A stretch of DNA of 64,000 nucleotides from an uncultured Methylococcaceae bacterium (GCA_903928685.1 CAIYRS010000111.1:1-64000), one strand, 5' to 3'; positions 47,977 to 56,314 are shown, counted from the first letter of the stretch. Translations and numbers: made by a program. Notes: generated by a model not told the origin, from the letters alone.

Positions 47977-48273
47977 ATGGCATTGACTAAAGCAGATTTC
48001 GCTGAAAACCTATTTGAAGAATTAGGCTTAAACAAACGCGAAGCAAAAGATATTGTTGAATTGTTTTTTGAAGAAATCAAAAGCTCCTTAGAACAAGGCC
48101 AACAAGTAAAAATTTCAGGTTTCGGCAAATTTGAATTGCGCGACAAAAATAGCCGTCCTGGAAGAAACCCAAAAACCGGTGAAGAAATCCCCATTACCGC
48201 CAGACGCGTAGTGACTTTCCGATCAGGCCAAAAACTTAAAGCTAGAGTAGAAGCCTATGCTGGAGCCGAGTAA
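47977..48273 (+). CDS. ihfA: Integration host factor, alpha subunit
   Basis: 98 residues. DNA-bending HU-family protein. [48 protein letters not shown] and the tip of the DNA arm [18 protein letters not shown] identify IHF-alpha. One base after the pheT stop, with GAGGGACTGAA as ribosome site; the usual gammaproteobacterial order. Confidence 0.97.
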   Translation: MALTKADFAENLFEELGLNKREAKDIVELFFEEIKSSLEQGQQVKISGFGKFELRDKNSRPGRNPKTGEEIPITARRVVTFRSGQKLKARVEAYAGAE

Positions 48274-48610
48274 TAACAACGAATTGCCCGCAATTCCCGA
48301 TAAACGCTATTTCACCATCGGTGAAGTCAGCGAATTATGCGCGGTAAAACCGCATGTTTTACGTTATTGGGAACAAGAGTTTACCGGGCTAAGCCCATCA
48401 AAACGGCGTGGCAACCGACGTTATTACCAACGTGGCGACGTACTGATGATTCGTCAAATCAGGGCGTTGCTATACGAACAAGGCTATACCATTGGCGGCG
48501 CAAGAACCTATCTTGCCCGCCAAGATAGTATTCCCGATAATGCTGGCAGCACCGTAGCGTTATCACAAATACTCGAAGAATTAGACGAAATATTACAAAT
48601 ACTGGGCTAA
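48257..48610 (+). CDS. MerR family transcriptional regulator
   Basis: 117 residues. Winged helix-turn-helix at about 18-85 ([25 protein letters not shown], then [20 protein letters not shown]), with a short tail and no metal- or drug-binding extension. This is the small MerR-like protein always found after ihfA in gammaproteobacteria; its target is not established. Overlaps ihfA by 17 bases, so it is coupled. Confidence 0.92.
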   Translation: MLEPSNNNELPAIPDKRYFTIGEVSELCAVKPHVLRYWEQEFTGLSPSKRRGNRRYYQRGDVLMIRQIRALLYEQGYTIGGARTYLARQDSIPDNAGSTVALSQILEELDEILQILG

Positions 48611-48637
48611 TTTTTAATTAAAGCACAGCAAATACAG

Positions 48638-48643
48638 TATAAT
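48638..48643 (+). promoter_or_regulatory. -10 box of tRNA-Pro
   Basis: Perfect TATAAT, 60 bases before the tRNA; the -35 (about 48614-48620, TTTAATT) is weak. Confidence 0.5.
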
Positions 48644-48703
48644 CCGCAGCCTTGCTTTAAGGCTCAAACACCTTCCAAAATTTCCGCAACAAACATTTAT
48701 AGT

Positions 48704-48780
48704 CGGGACGTAGCGCAGCTTGGTAGCGCACTTGTCTGGGGGACAAGGGGTCGCAGGTTCGAATCCTGTCGTTCCGACCA
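48704..48780 (+). tRNA. tRNA-Pro (anticodon GGG)
   Basis: 77 bases. Acceptor CGGGACG with CGTTCCG (one G-T pair), D-arm GCGCAGCTTGGTAGCGC, anticodon stem CTTGT-CTGGGGG-ACAAG with anticodon GGG, T-arm CAGGTTCGAATCCTG, encoded CCA. It borders the accessory island 48781-56150, so it may have been the integration site. Confidence 0.98.
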
Positions 48781-48880
48781 ATAAAATCAATTAGATAAAA
48801 AATATCATTTTTAGTAAAAATAGAAAAATTGCTTTTGGGATAACATTTAAACGATTATTTCAAATAAGAAGTTTTTTATT

Positions 48881-48975
48881 TTCGATACACCTCTTCAGCG
48901 CACACTGGCAATAACGAAGTACGCAATGCTTACATTGAAGCCGATTTGGTTGGCGATTTTTGTTTGATAGTCTGA
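48881..48975 (+). pseudogene. Possible scrap of a type I restriction methylase (HsdM)
   Basis: Read in one plus-strand frame the stretch gives TGNNEVRNAYIEADLVGDFC and then a stop. The core RNAYIEADLV resembles a conserved HsdM segment of the form IR-x-LIEADLVD-x-IVALP. Only about 25 residues remain, so this is a weak call. The rest of 48781-48982 shows no feature. Confidence 0.3.
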
Positions 48976-48982
48976 TAAAAAA

Positions 48983-49378
48983 TTAAGGCTCAATTACCTT
49001 TATACCAATATTTAAACCAATCGCTTTATTAATGAGCCTCTTATCAAAACTGACAAATTCACTGGCAGATAAACTACAAGCCAAGTGTAAAGCATCGGCA
49101 AAATCCATTCCTTGTTGATGCCATGCTAACGCGCTAAGCACAGCAGCCTTATGTTCAGTAATGACGTTATGCAATCCCAATAAACCCGACAAAGCATAAC
49201 CAACACGATCAGACGGAAAACGGTAGCTGAAACGTAACACCCATTCCGTTTCTAAAATAACGGTAGTGGGGATAAAAAGCTGGGCGGATTCAGCAAAAAC
49301 CCTGTAAGCCTTTTGATATTGGGCTTCATCGTCCTTGGTTAAAAATCGTACTATCACATTGGTGTCAACTGCGATCAT
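48983..49378 (-). CDS. PIN-domain toxin (VapC-like)
   Basis: 131 residues from ATG 49378; longer readings run back through the antitoxin gene and lack a site. PIN nuclease acidic residues: Asp5 in MIAVDTNVIVRF, Glu in ILETEWVLR near 47, Asp in GMDFADALHL near 93, and Asp in FVSFDKRL near 113. RNase toxin family that usually cuts tRNA or rRNA. The start overlaps the antitoxin stop by 14 bases, the usual coupled layout. Confidence 0.88.
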   Translation of the reverse strand: MIAVDTNVIVRFLTKDDEAQYQKAYRVFAESAQLFIPTTVILETEWVLRFSYRFPSDRVGYALSGLLGLHNVITEHKAAVLSALAWHQQGMDFADALHLACSLSASEFVSFDKRLINKAIGLNIGIKVIEP

Positions 49379-49634
49379 GTTGTCCCCATTCAGCGGCAAT
49401 GCCTTGTTGAATGGCCTCGTCCATTTCTTCAATGGTTTTTGCCTCGCCTTGATAAGCCAAGCAGCCTGCAATTGCGTCAATGGACGTATTTGGCATGATT
49501 TTTTTTGGCTTCAATAAAATGCCTTGCGGGGTAGATTCAATTTCCAATTCTTGTCCGATAGCCAAATGATAAGCATCGCATATTGTTTTTGGAATGGTCA
49601 CATGCCTTCGGCTAGATAAATGGGTGGTTTTCAT
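49365..49634 (-). CDS. AbrB/SpoVT-type antitoxin (VapB-like)
   Basis: 89 residues. N-terminal swapped-hairpin DNA-binding domain (residues 1-48; SSRRHVTIPKTICDAYHL, IGQELEIESTPQGILLKPKK) and a C-terminal acidic tail (KTIEEMDEAIQQGIAAEW) that should bind the PIN toxin. Start has AGGA nine bases upstream. Should autoregulate the pair. Confidence 0.88.
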   Translation of the reverse strand: MKTTHLSSRRHVTIPKTICDAYHLAIGQELEIESTPQGILLKPKKIMPNTSIDAIAGCLAYQGEAKTIEEMDEAIQQGIAAEWGQHDRS

Positions 49635-49683
49635 GTTAATTATCCTAAAAATATTTTTTCAAGTGGCTATTTAACGACTTTCA

Positions 49684-49956
49684 TTATTTCAGTAAAGCTA
49701 ACGTTTGTTGGGCGTTGTTGACCATTTCATTGACTAACTCAGGCTCGTAATCATAGATAGTTTCATTTTCAAGTTGTAATTTTTGAATGAAGGTTAATCG
49801 GTCATAACCTGCCAATTCGGCGGCTTTGCCTAAGCTGAGTTTGTTTTTCCGATAAAGTATTAAAGCGTGGTTAAACAACATGGTCTTGATAAAGTCTTCT
49901 TGTTTTTCTTTGACAGAAATTAGGAAGTTATCGGGTATGTTTATCGTTAGTTGCAT
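49684..49956 (-). CDS. UPF0175 family protein, orphan antitoxin-like
   Basis: 90 residues. The fold LTINIPDNFL near the N-terminus and the helix-turn-helix-like KLSLGKAAELAGYDRLTFIQ are the UPF0175 signature, a family often paired with PIN or RelE-like toxins. No toxin follows it directly: the next gene on the strand is the VapB-like antitoxin, 49 bases on. AGGAG sits seven bases before the ATG. It is 35 bases after the helicase gene. Confidence 0.85.
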   Translation of the reverse strand: MQLTINIPDNFLISVKEKQEDFIKTMLFNHALILYRKNKLSLGKAAELAGYDRLTFIQKLQLENETIYDYEPELVNEMVNNAQQTLALLK

Positions 49957-49991
49957 GGTTAGTCTCCTACAAGTGTTATAGACTGGAATTG

Positions 49992-52484
49992 CTAATACTG
50001 CCCCATATTCTCAACCCGAAACACTTGGTTTGGCTCAATTTTCTGGGTCGATTCGATATAGTGCATCATCCAAAGCCGCCCATCTTCTTGGGGCGACAGC
50101 ATTAACGGCTTGCCATACAACTTATGTTCCGCCCTGATTTTATCCAAGGTGTTTTCACAATTGATGATATGCCCGCCTTTCGTTTCCACTAACAAAATAC
50201 CGTCACCGTGATAACGGTCTTTAACGCCCACGATAAAGTCAGGAAAATAACGGTCGCCAATCGGCATGACGATGCCTACTGCCCAAGGTTTGCTGGATTC
50301 GTTCCGATGCCACCAAAGCACCGTGCCACTCGTATCTGCATCCAATAGTTGGGCAAATTGGCGTTCCGTGTTGTTAAGGTCTTGCGGCATGATGCCATAG
50401 ACATTCAGCCTGGAGCGGCTTACACCCTCTGGCACTTCAAGAAAAGGCGGTAATTCCTTGGCATCTTCAATGGTTTTAAAGTTGGCGGCACAAACACGGG
50501 CGGCATCACGCACTAACACGGGAAACGTTGCCAAAATCAAGTTTAGGGCGCGGGCTAAGTCCGGCTCGCTTAAATCCATGCCCTGATGTTCGTTGTATTC
50601 AGTTTTTAAACGCGCCAGCAATAAAGGGTTCAAGTCCCGTTGGTCAATATAACTGGCATCATCCAGCACTTTTTGCGCCCGCCTATAAATTTCGGCATTC
50701 GACAATCTAGCTTGGACACTATCCACATTGCCATCAGGTTGGGTAAAAATATCGTCGATGGTGTTACGGGTAATTTTCAAACTTTTCCGCAATCCAGCAT
50801 TTAACTCGCGGTCACTGAATTTAATGCGCTTACTGATACAGTCCACCAGCTCATCGGTACGCATCGGCAAGCGTTCAGTCTTAAAACGGGTCGGCACATC
50901 TTCACGCAAGGCGAAGCGGCTATTTCCAGCCACTATTGGACGATGATAAGGCGCAGTTGTATACGATTCATTGATTTGTGGGGGTGGCGCGATAAAGTCA
51001 GAAAACAGTGAAAAATTCGTGCCTTGAAAACTCACTACATCCGTATTTGTAGATGTCGTGCTTGGTTTGGTGGGTACTTGCCAATCAGGCGGTTTAAAAC
51101 CTTGCGGCAATAACGACATTTGCCCGTTGGTAGACACTTGCACCTCGGTTTGACCAGCATACTTAACCACCATGGTATACGGCGTAATTTCAGACAGTTG
51201 TGTCGTGATGGCATTGATTTTTGAACCCGCATTTATCAAACCGCTTTGGCTTTCTGAATCGGCAAGAAACACATAACCAAAGCGCAACAAATCCGGTACG
51301 GTTTTGCTGATAGCCATTGCGCGTAAACGATGATGCACCCGTAAAATCCGCCCAACGACTTGAATGCCAAAATCGGTGCTTTTCGCGCCGCGTAACGATA
51401 CCAACGTAAAAGCGCGTGGCGCGTCAAAACCCAAGGCCACAGCAACCTTAAATATCAATACCTCCTTGGTTTCATCCCGTGCCACTGCCAACAAATCATC
51501 ATTAGGTTCATCAGCGGTGTACCACGCAATCGCCTCTTCAGCCACACCCAAATTCAGCAAATGCTGTTTGGCTTCAGTAATTGCCGATTCACCCACTTTG
51601 CCAGTATTGCCCACTTGCACCAACATCAACGGCGTTACCCGAATATTGGCCTCAAGCAACCGCGCCTTTATCAGTTGATGGGTGCGCCAGCCGTCTTCCA
51701 GTGCGGTGGCTTGTAGATTTACCAATTCTTTTTGGTCATCCGCCACCAGATAAGCAACCGACTTTACCGCATCTTTAATTAAACCCGCGTCCACGGCATG
51801 TTGCCGTGACACTTGAATCCTATGCACGATTGCCAAACTTGCCGCTTTTTTAAAGGCTTCAACATCGGCATCATCGGGTGTGGCGGTAATCAGTAAAGTA
51901 AAATCAGGGCGCATGATGTCGCGATAAAATTTCACCGCTTCCGTGGCTTTGGTAAAGCTGTGATGGGCTTCATCCACCACCACGCCAATGCGAAAACCTG
52001 CCTCGCGCAATTCGGGGATAAAATTATCCAAAGCCAGAGACAAATCGCCGCTGCTCCTTAGTTTGCGGGACCCCGCATTACGCGCGGCAACCGATGCCCA
52101 AGTGGTAACAAACACATCGCCGCTGTTGGCAGAATAGGTCTTACGGTCACAACTTAAATCGCGGATAGTCAGCGCGTTAAAATCCCGCTTTAACGCACCT
52201 TTAGCCTGTTCCACCAAATTGGCAAAGGGTGTGAACCAAAACCAAATAATCTTGGCATTATGTTGGTCATCGCTACGGGCAAAACTTTCGGCAATTTTAC
52301 CCGCAATAAAGGTCTTGCCTGCGCCTGTCGGGGCTTCCAACAACACACAACCGTTAAAAGCACTAATGGCGCGTTGGTCTTCACCCGTATTGACTTGCTG
52401 TAATTGGCTTTCGGCATAACGGAAAATATCCAGCGCGTTCGCCACCGCGTCATCCTGATAGCCGATTCGGATAGTGTTGCTCAT
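49992..52484 (-). CDS. Type III-like restriction subunit (DEAD/DEAH helicase with PD-(D/E)XK end)
   Basis: 830 residues. Superfamily 2 helicase: Walker A EAPTGAGKTFIAGKI near 57, DEAH box VVVDEAHHSF near 167, TATPDDADVEAF, and motif VI VVGRILRVHHRLR near 380. The C-terminal ~80 residues hold FPDFIVGV and LLVETKGG, which give the D...ExK pattern of a PD-(D/E)XK nuclease. With the Mod-type methylase upstream on the same strand this fits a type III-like restriction-modification pair. Between the two genes lies the DUF559 cassette. Intact frame. Confidence 0.82.
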   Translation of the reverse strand: MSNTIRIGYQDDAVANALDIFRYAESQLQQVNTGEDQRAISAFNGCVLLEAPTGAGKTFIAGKIAESFARSDDQHNAKIIWFWFTPFANLVEQAKGALKRDFNALTIRDLSCDRKTYSANSGDVFVTTWASVAARNAGSRKLRSSGDLSLALDNFIPELREAGFRIGVVVDEAHHSFTKATEAVKFYRDIMRPDFTLLITATPDDADVEAFKKAASLAIVHRIQVSRQHAVDAGLIKDAVKSVAYLVADDQKELVNLQATALEDGWRTHQLIKARLLEANIRVTPLMLVQVGNTGKVGESAITEAKQHLLNLGVAEEAIAWYTADEPNDDLLAVARDETKEVLIFKVAVALGFDAPRAFTLVSLRGAKSTDFGIQVVGRILRVHHRLRAMAISKTVPDLLRFGYVFLADSESQSGLINAGSKINAITTQLSEITPYTMVVKYAGQTEVQVSTNGQMSLLPQGFKPPDWQVPTKPSTTSTNTDVVSFQGTNFSLFSDFIAPPPQINESYTTAPYHRPIVAGNSRFALREDVPTRFKTERLPMRTDELVDCISKRIKFSDRELNAGLRKSLKITRNTIDDIFTQPDGNVDSVQARLSNAEIYRRAQKVLDDASYIDQRDLNPLLLARLKTEYNEHQGMDLSEPDLARALNLILATFPVLVRDAARVCAANFKTIEDAKELPPFLEVPEGVSRSRLNVYGIMPQDLNNTERQFAQLLDADTSGTVLWWHRNESSKPWAVGIVMPIGDRYFPDFIVGVKDRYHGDGILLVETKGGHIINCENTLDKIRAEHKLYGKPLMLSPQEDGRLWMMHYIESTQKIEPNQVFRVENMGQY

Positions 52485-52545
52485 TCATTCAGCCTTTTAT
52501 TGGAATGTCGGTTCATTTTTTTCCTTACATATCGGATGCGCATAA

Positions 52546-52935
52546 TCATTCCCCCCTTTGTAAAGGGGGGCTAGGGGGGATTTTCCCCTGCACCACCCCA
52601 AAAATAACATCCATAACACCTGTAATATTCTTCAACACATCTAAATTGGTAAAACGCAGCACCGTCAAACCTTGCTGGGCTAAAAAAGCACTACGCTGCC
52701 GATCATAGTCTTGTTGGGCTGGGTCAAAATGTTGCCCGCCATCCACTTCAATGACCAAATCGGCACGGGGCGCATAAAAATCAACAATAAATTTGCCAAT
52801 GGGTTTTTGCCGATAAAACTGCACGTCCAAGATTTGTTTGCGGCGTACTCGTGACCATAAAAGTTGTTCCGCATCCGTCATATTGCTACGCAACATGCGG
52901 GCTTTGGGTTTCAGTTTTGGGTTGTAGTTGAGCAT
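52546..52935 (-). CDS. DUF559 (Vsr-like) endonuclease-domain protein
   Basis: 129 residues. DUF559 is related to very-short-patch endonucleases; seen: LRSNMTDAEQLLWSRVRRKQ, FYRQKPIGKFIVDFYAP, and the catalytic-looking LVIEVDGGQHF with D and E in place, ending in FTNLDVLKNITGV. The gene fits its flanking inverted repeats closely: the right repeat gives the ribosome site (GGGGGGATTTTAAA then ATG) and the left repeat encodes the tail KIPPSPPLQRGE just before TGA. Such tails are common in DUF559 proteins of diverse bacteria (general knowledge). Cellular role unknown. Confidence 0.85.
   Translation of the reverse strand: MLNYNPKLKPKARMLRSNMTDAEQLLWSRVRRKQILDVQFYRQKPIGKFIVDFYAPRADLVIEVDGGQHFDPAQQDYDRQRSAFLAQQGLTVLRFTNLDVLKNITGVMDVIFGVVQGKIPPSPPLQRGE
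52548..52584. repeat. Left terminal inverted repeat of the DUF559 cassette
   Basis: About 37 bases: ATT, C6, TTTGTAAA, G6, CTA, G6, ATTTT. Its reverse complement matches 52938-52975 with one or two differences. It contains the last 12 codons of the DUF559 gene. Confidence 0.85.
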
Positions 52936-52937
52936 TT

Positions 52938-52975
52938 TAAAATCCCCCCTAGCCCCCCTTTTTCAAAGGGGGGAA
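52938..52975. repeat. Right terminal inverted repeat of the DUF559 cassette
   Basis: About 38 bases: AAAAT, C6, TAG, C6, TTTTTCAAA, G6, AAT. Inverted relative to the left copy; starts 2-3 bases before the DUF559 ATG. Confidence 0.85.
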
Positions 52976-53033
52976 TAATGTCGAATCCCTATTTTTGTCA
53001 AAATTGGGAATAATGTTCATATTCCGCCGTCAG

Positions 53034-53069
53034 CTCCCCCCTTTGAAAAAGGGGGGTTGGGGGGGGGTA
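53034..53069. repeat. Third, diverged copy of the C6/G6 repeat
   Basis: C-run, TTTGAAAAA, G6, TTGG, G-run at the 3' end of the mod-type gene; same orientation as the left copy. No gene follows before the methylase stop at 53076. Confidence 0.75.
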
Positions 53070-53075
53070 TCAAAT

Positions 53076-54716
53076 TCACTTGTTACCAAAGCGATCCACT
53101 AAAAATTGTGGAATTGGTAAAAAACTCACCCGTTCATCCTCAAAATGTTGCCGTAACAAACCCGGTTGCCATGAATAAATAAGCAGCGTCGAATCAGTGG
53201 CAAGTGCGGTGGTCAACGCTTCCAAAACCGTTTCATTAATTTTGGGCAGATACAGCACATTAGCCGTTTCTAGCTCAAGCTGTTGAACCAGCGCATCGGC
53301 ATTATAGGGCGACACCGTTTCCGTATGGGTTAAGCATAAGGCCGTCCATATCGCTTCATGTTGGATGCTGTTGAACAAGGTTTCGGCAGGGTGGCGGTGG
53401 CTACGTAAATACGCGAAACTGCCGCCTAAACCCGTTACGGCTTCCCCTTTTTTGTTGGTGTAGCCTTGCATCACCCGTCGCACTCGTTCGGCACATACGT
53501 CACGACATAGGTTTTTGTCGGGTTCGTCTGTGGTGGCTTCGGTGCTGGACACCAAGATAAAGCGGCGATTACCGCCGTCTTCGGCATTAAGTTTCTCGAT
53601 GGCGTGGGCGGTTGTGCCGCTGCCTGCGAAGAAGTCTAGGATTATTGAATTTTTATTGGTTGCTAGTTGTAAAATTCGTTTAATTAAACGTAAAGGTTTT
53701 GGTGTATCAAATACAGATGATTCAGGGAATAGATCGTTGACTTCTTTTTTAGCCTCTTGATTGTGTCCGACATCCGCATATTTCCAAATTGTCTGACAAG
53801 CTGTGCCTTGCTTGACTTCAGAAAGAAAGCGTTTAATTGCTGGAACATTATTACCATTCGTGCCAAACCAAATACGATTATCCGCAACCATTTTCTGAAA
53901 AACTGGTTCTGTATATAACCAACAACGTCCATTGGGTAACGTGTGTTGTTTTCCGTTCGGGGCAGTCAAAATATAGAACTGGCTTGCCGTACCATGACCT
54001 GCTTGAGCAGTTGAATCTACTGATTTCCAAACTCCGCGTGCGTCATTGTCAAGATTGCGATAACGAGCGTTCATTTCATCTGAACGCTCTAATAAATTCG
54101 GATACCAATTGGTTTTGTTCTTGGCATATACAATTACAAAATCATGAGATTCAGAAAACCATTTTACGGCGTTTTGAGGGCTATACCTTTTTTCCCACAC
54201 AATTGTGCTTACAAAATTTGGCTCACCAAAAACACTATCTAGCAATAACTTCAAATTCGCTTGCTCATTATCGTCAATCGAAACAAAAATCACCCCATCC
54301 TCAGCCAACAATTCCCGTGCCTGTTGCAAACGTCGGTACATGAACTCCAGCCACTTGGAGTGCCGATAACTGTCTTCCTTATCGACAAAACGGTCGTTAT
54401 AAATGAAATCACGGCTACCCGTGTTGTAAGGCGGGTCAATGTAGATGCAATTGATTTTGCCCGCATGGGTCATCCGCAAATAGCGCAGGGCATCAAAATT
54501 GTCGCCTTCAATAATCAGGTTGCGGTAAGGCGCATCGCCACACGACAAGGCAGGGTCAAAATCCAGTGTGACAAAATCATCATTGACAGCTTTTTCATGT
54601 TCAATCTCTTTGCGCTCCCACACCAAGCCAAATCGGGGGCGGCGGTCGCGCAAGCGCAATTCACGAAGCAATTCTTCGCGGCTGTAATCGTCGTAGTTGT
54701 CAGCCATGTTTACCAT
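53076..54716 (-). CDS. Type III-like DNA methyltransferase (Mod, N6-adenine or N4-cytosine)
   Basis: 546 residues from ATG 54716; ATG 54707 (MADNYDD) is an alternative and neither has a good ribosome site. Beta-class order: catalytic IYIDPPYNTGS near 93, then the SAM motif ILDFFAGSGTTAHAI near 360. SRDFIYNDRFVDKEDSYRHSKWLEFM is typical for Mod of type III systems. The middle is a target-recognition region. It presumably protects the host from the helicase-nuclease 591 bases downstream. Its start overlaps the end of a headless reading frame (54710-54940). No simple repeats are seen in it, so phase variation is not indicated. Confidence 0.85.
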   Translation of the reverse strand: MVNMADNYDDYSREELLRELRLRDRRPRFGLVWERKEIEHEKAVNDDFVTLDFDPALSCGDAPYRNLIIEGDNFDALRYLRMTHAGKINCIYIDPPYNTGSRDFIYNDRFVDKEDSYRHSKWLEFMYRRLQQARELLAEDGVIFVSIDDNEQANLKLLLDSVFGEPNFVSTIVWEKRYSPQNAVKWFSESHDFVIVYAKNKTNWYPNLLERSDEMNARYRNLDNDARGVWKSVDSTAQAGHGTASQFYILTAPNGKQHTLPNGRCWLYTEPVFQKMVADNRIWFGTNGNNVPAIKRFLSEVKQGTACQTIWKYADVGHNQEAKKEVNDLFPESSVFDTPKPLRLIKRILQLATNKNSIILDFFAGSGTTAHAIEKLNAEDGGNRRFILVSSTEATTDEPDKNLCRDVCAERVRRVMQGYTNKKGEAVTGLGGSFAYLRSHRHPAETLFNSIQHEAIWTALCLTHTETVSPYNADALVQQLELETANVLYLPKINETVLEALTTALATDSTLLIYSWQPGLLRQHFEDERVSFLPIPQFLVDRFGNK

Positions 54717-54940
54717 TTAGTTGATAATTTGTAGAAACGTAAAACTTTAGGAGTTGTGTGTGGTGATTGTTGCAAGCCATCTGCTATCCGTTGCATAAGG
54801 GCATGATCCATCAAGTCATGCGCGGTAAGTTGACCTGATTTTACGCCACGAAGCAACGCATTAGCCGCTTCTATCCGCGCCTTGGTATAGAAAACGTAAC
54901 CTTCATGTTTGATAATCCTGACAAAGTAAAGGTTTACAAA
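54710..54940 (-). pseudogene. Headless reading frame upstream of the methylase
   Basis: An open frame of about 76 codons without a usable start near its beginning; it reads ...KARIEAANALLRGVKSGQL, then TAHDLMDHALMQRIADGLQQ and ends KLSTKW-stop. Its TAA overlaps the methylase ATG (ATGGTAA). The protein is amphipathic and protein-like. Probably the C-terminal end of a lost upstream gene, or a short gene starting at a TTG or ATG within. Family not recognised. Confidence 0.4.
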
Positions 54941-55028
54941 GTATTATGCAGTGGATTTGTCAGCCTTTTGTCAGTAATGAAGGTCTGCAATGATAAGGCT
55001 TACTGGTCATTTCTGACAAACTGACAAA
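54918..55028. repeat. Five copies of octamer TTTGTCAG / CTGACAAA
   Basis: CTGACAAA at 54918-54925, TTTGTCAG at 54956-54963 and 54967-54974, CTGACAAA at 55013-55020 and 55021-55028. The last four form two direct pairs facing each other. They lie between the methylase operon and the integrase remnant: candidates for a repressor operator or integrase arm-type sites. 55029-55113 shows nothing else. Confidence 0.6.
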
Positions 55029-55113
55029 AAAATTATTACCTTTTTATAGGGCTTGATTGCCCTTATCCTTAAAGGCGATCTTTTGTATGCCGCTATTTTG
55101 ACTGTTGGTCTAT

Positions 55114-55440
55114 TTAACTGTGCTGGCGTAGCATTACCACATTGGTGGCATCCATGTTTACCAACAAATTAAGCTGTTCCCCTAATGCTTGCCAAGCTTC
55201 CGCCTGCTCAATTTCCAAGCCTTGGCGTTGATAAATCCGTTTAACTTTGTTTTCTTCGGTATGGTTTAGGCATTTTTCAATCACATCGCCTTGGATGCGA
55301 ACGCCGCGAACGTACAGTTTTCCCATTAATGTCGCGCCTGTGCGCCTTAGGTCATGGGGTGTCCAATTACCATCTGCCAACATCAGGGCTTGGGAGTCTT
55401 TGGCGCGATGAGTGAGTAGGGTGGTTGATTGATAAATTAA
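55114..55440 (-). pseudogene. Tyrosine recombinase (phage integrase), C-terminal remnant
   Basis: The frame 55114-55383 and its in-frame extension upstream encode the end of an integrase: TLLTHRAKDSQALM, then WTPHDLRRTGATLM with catalytic His and Arg, and CLNHTEENKVKRIYQRQ with the nucleophile Tyr. The N-terminal ~300 residues are missing, so it is inactive. It marks the far edge of the island. Confidence 0.85.
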
Positions 55441-55562
55441 CGTTCTTATGCAAGCAACTAAAAACTAAACTCACCACCGCGCAATGCCTACAACAACTGG
55501 CTGAAACCCAAGTAAAATAAGCGTTAACCTAATCAAAAAACCCATTAACTAAACTCAAAACT

Positions 55563-55934
55563 ATGAAAACCACAGTAAAAGACATCAGAACCGTATTAGA
55601 AAACGCTTTACTCAAAGATGGCAAAATGGAATATGGCCTGTATGAATATGAATTTGAAGAGTTAATGGATGAATTAAAAGCAACCGTCATTCAAGACCAA
55701 GATGAGTATCTTTTTGCCATCACTACTCATAAAAATGATGAAACAGGTAAAGAAGACACGGCAATGGTTTTAATTGAGCAATCCGGTACAGTGCATATCA
55801 ATGAATTGGCGCGGGATAAACTAAAAGACGTATGGAAAGGGGCTTATGAAGGCAATATGAAAAAATTCATACCTGATTTTGCCCTGCAATTGCATCAAGG
55901 TGAGATTCCAATCAATGGCGTTAAAACCGCTTAG
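55563..55934 (+). CDS. Hypothetical protein
   Basis: 123 residues, acidic, no signal or membrane helix. MKTTVKDIRTVLENALLKDG, a run YGLYEYEFEELMDELK, then HKNDETGKEDTAMVLIEQSG and a C-terminal helix. I do not recognise the family. It may be an accessory cargo gene of the island; no partner gene is adjacent. In 55441-55562 a short open frame ending QLAETQVK could be the end of another lost gene, but it is too short to call. Confidence 0.55.
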   Translation: MKTTVKDIRTVLENALLKDGKMEYGLYEYEFEELMDELKATVIQDQDEYLFAITTHKNDETGKEDTAMVLIEQSGTVHINELARDKLKDVWKGAYEGNMKKFIPDFALQLHQGEIPINGVKTA

Positions 55935-56069
55935 CGTGCTTGATGGCATACTTTAGGGAATCGCTGAACTAATTGATTCCGATCATGCTTCGACAGGCTG
56001 GTTGTGGGTTAAATCTGGTGGACGGCGTACAAGCTGATATTCAGTCAATGTTGAATCGTCGGTATTATT

Positions 56070-56145
56070 CTTGTAGCGGCGAGCGGCTGCTCGCCTTATC
56101 GCGGCAGGATTGGTAAGGGGGTCTAACAAAGGCGGCCCCTACAAG
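56070..56145. repeat. REP-like palindromic element
   Basis: Outer arms CTTGTAG (56070-56076) and CTACAAG (56139-56145) enclose a perfect hairpin GGCGAGC-GGCT-GCTCGCC (56078-56095). Typical extragenic repeat. The 561-bp stretch 55935-56495 otherwise holds only this element and the inverted repeat at 56262-56314. Confidence 0.75.
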
Positions 56146-56261
56146 CTAGATTGATCCGGCCTAGAACCAGAATTGCAACTTTAGCTCACCACCCAAATCC
56201 ACTCGTTACCAAATCAGCAAAATATTTGTTTTGCGTCCACAATGTCGATAATACTCGACAA

Positions 56262-56314
56262 CTAATTGATTTCATTAAAACATCGTCAATATCAGCGCGA
56301 GTGAAATCAATTAG
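56262..56314. repeat. 13-bp perfect inverted repeat
   Basis: CTAATTGATTTCA (56262-56274) and TGAAATCAATTAG (56302-56314), loop 27 bases, about 180 bases before the HD-GYP gene. Could be a regulator site or a transcript hairpin; no T run follows. Confidence 0.7.

Noticed and set aside
53076..54716. Phase-variable type III methylase
   Set aside because: No tetranucleotide or homopolymer tract is visible in the gene.
48704..56150. Intact prophage or integrative element
   Set aside because: The integrase lacks its N-terminal two thirds, no phage structural or replication genes are present, and no flanking direct repeat was found.
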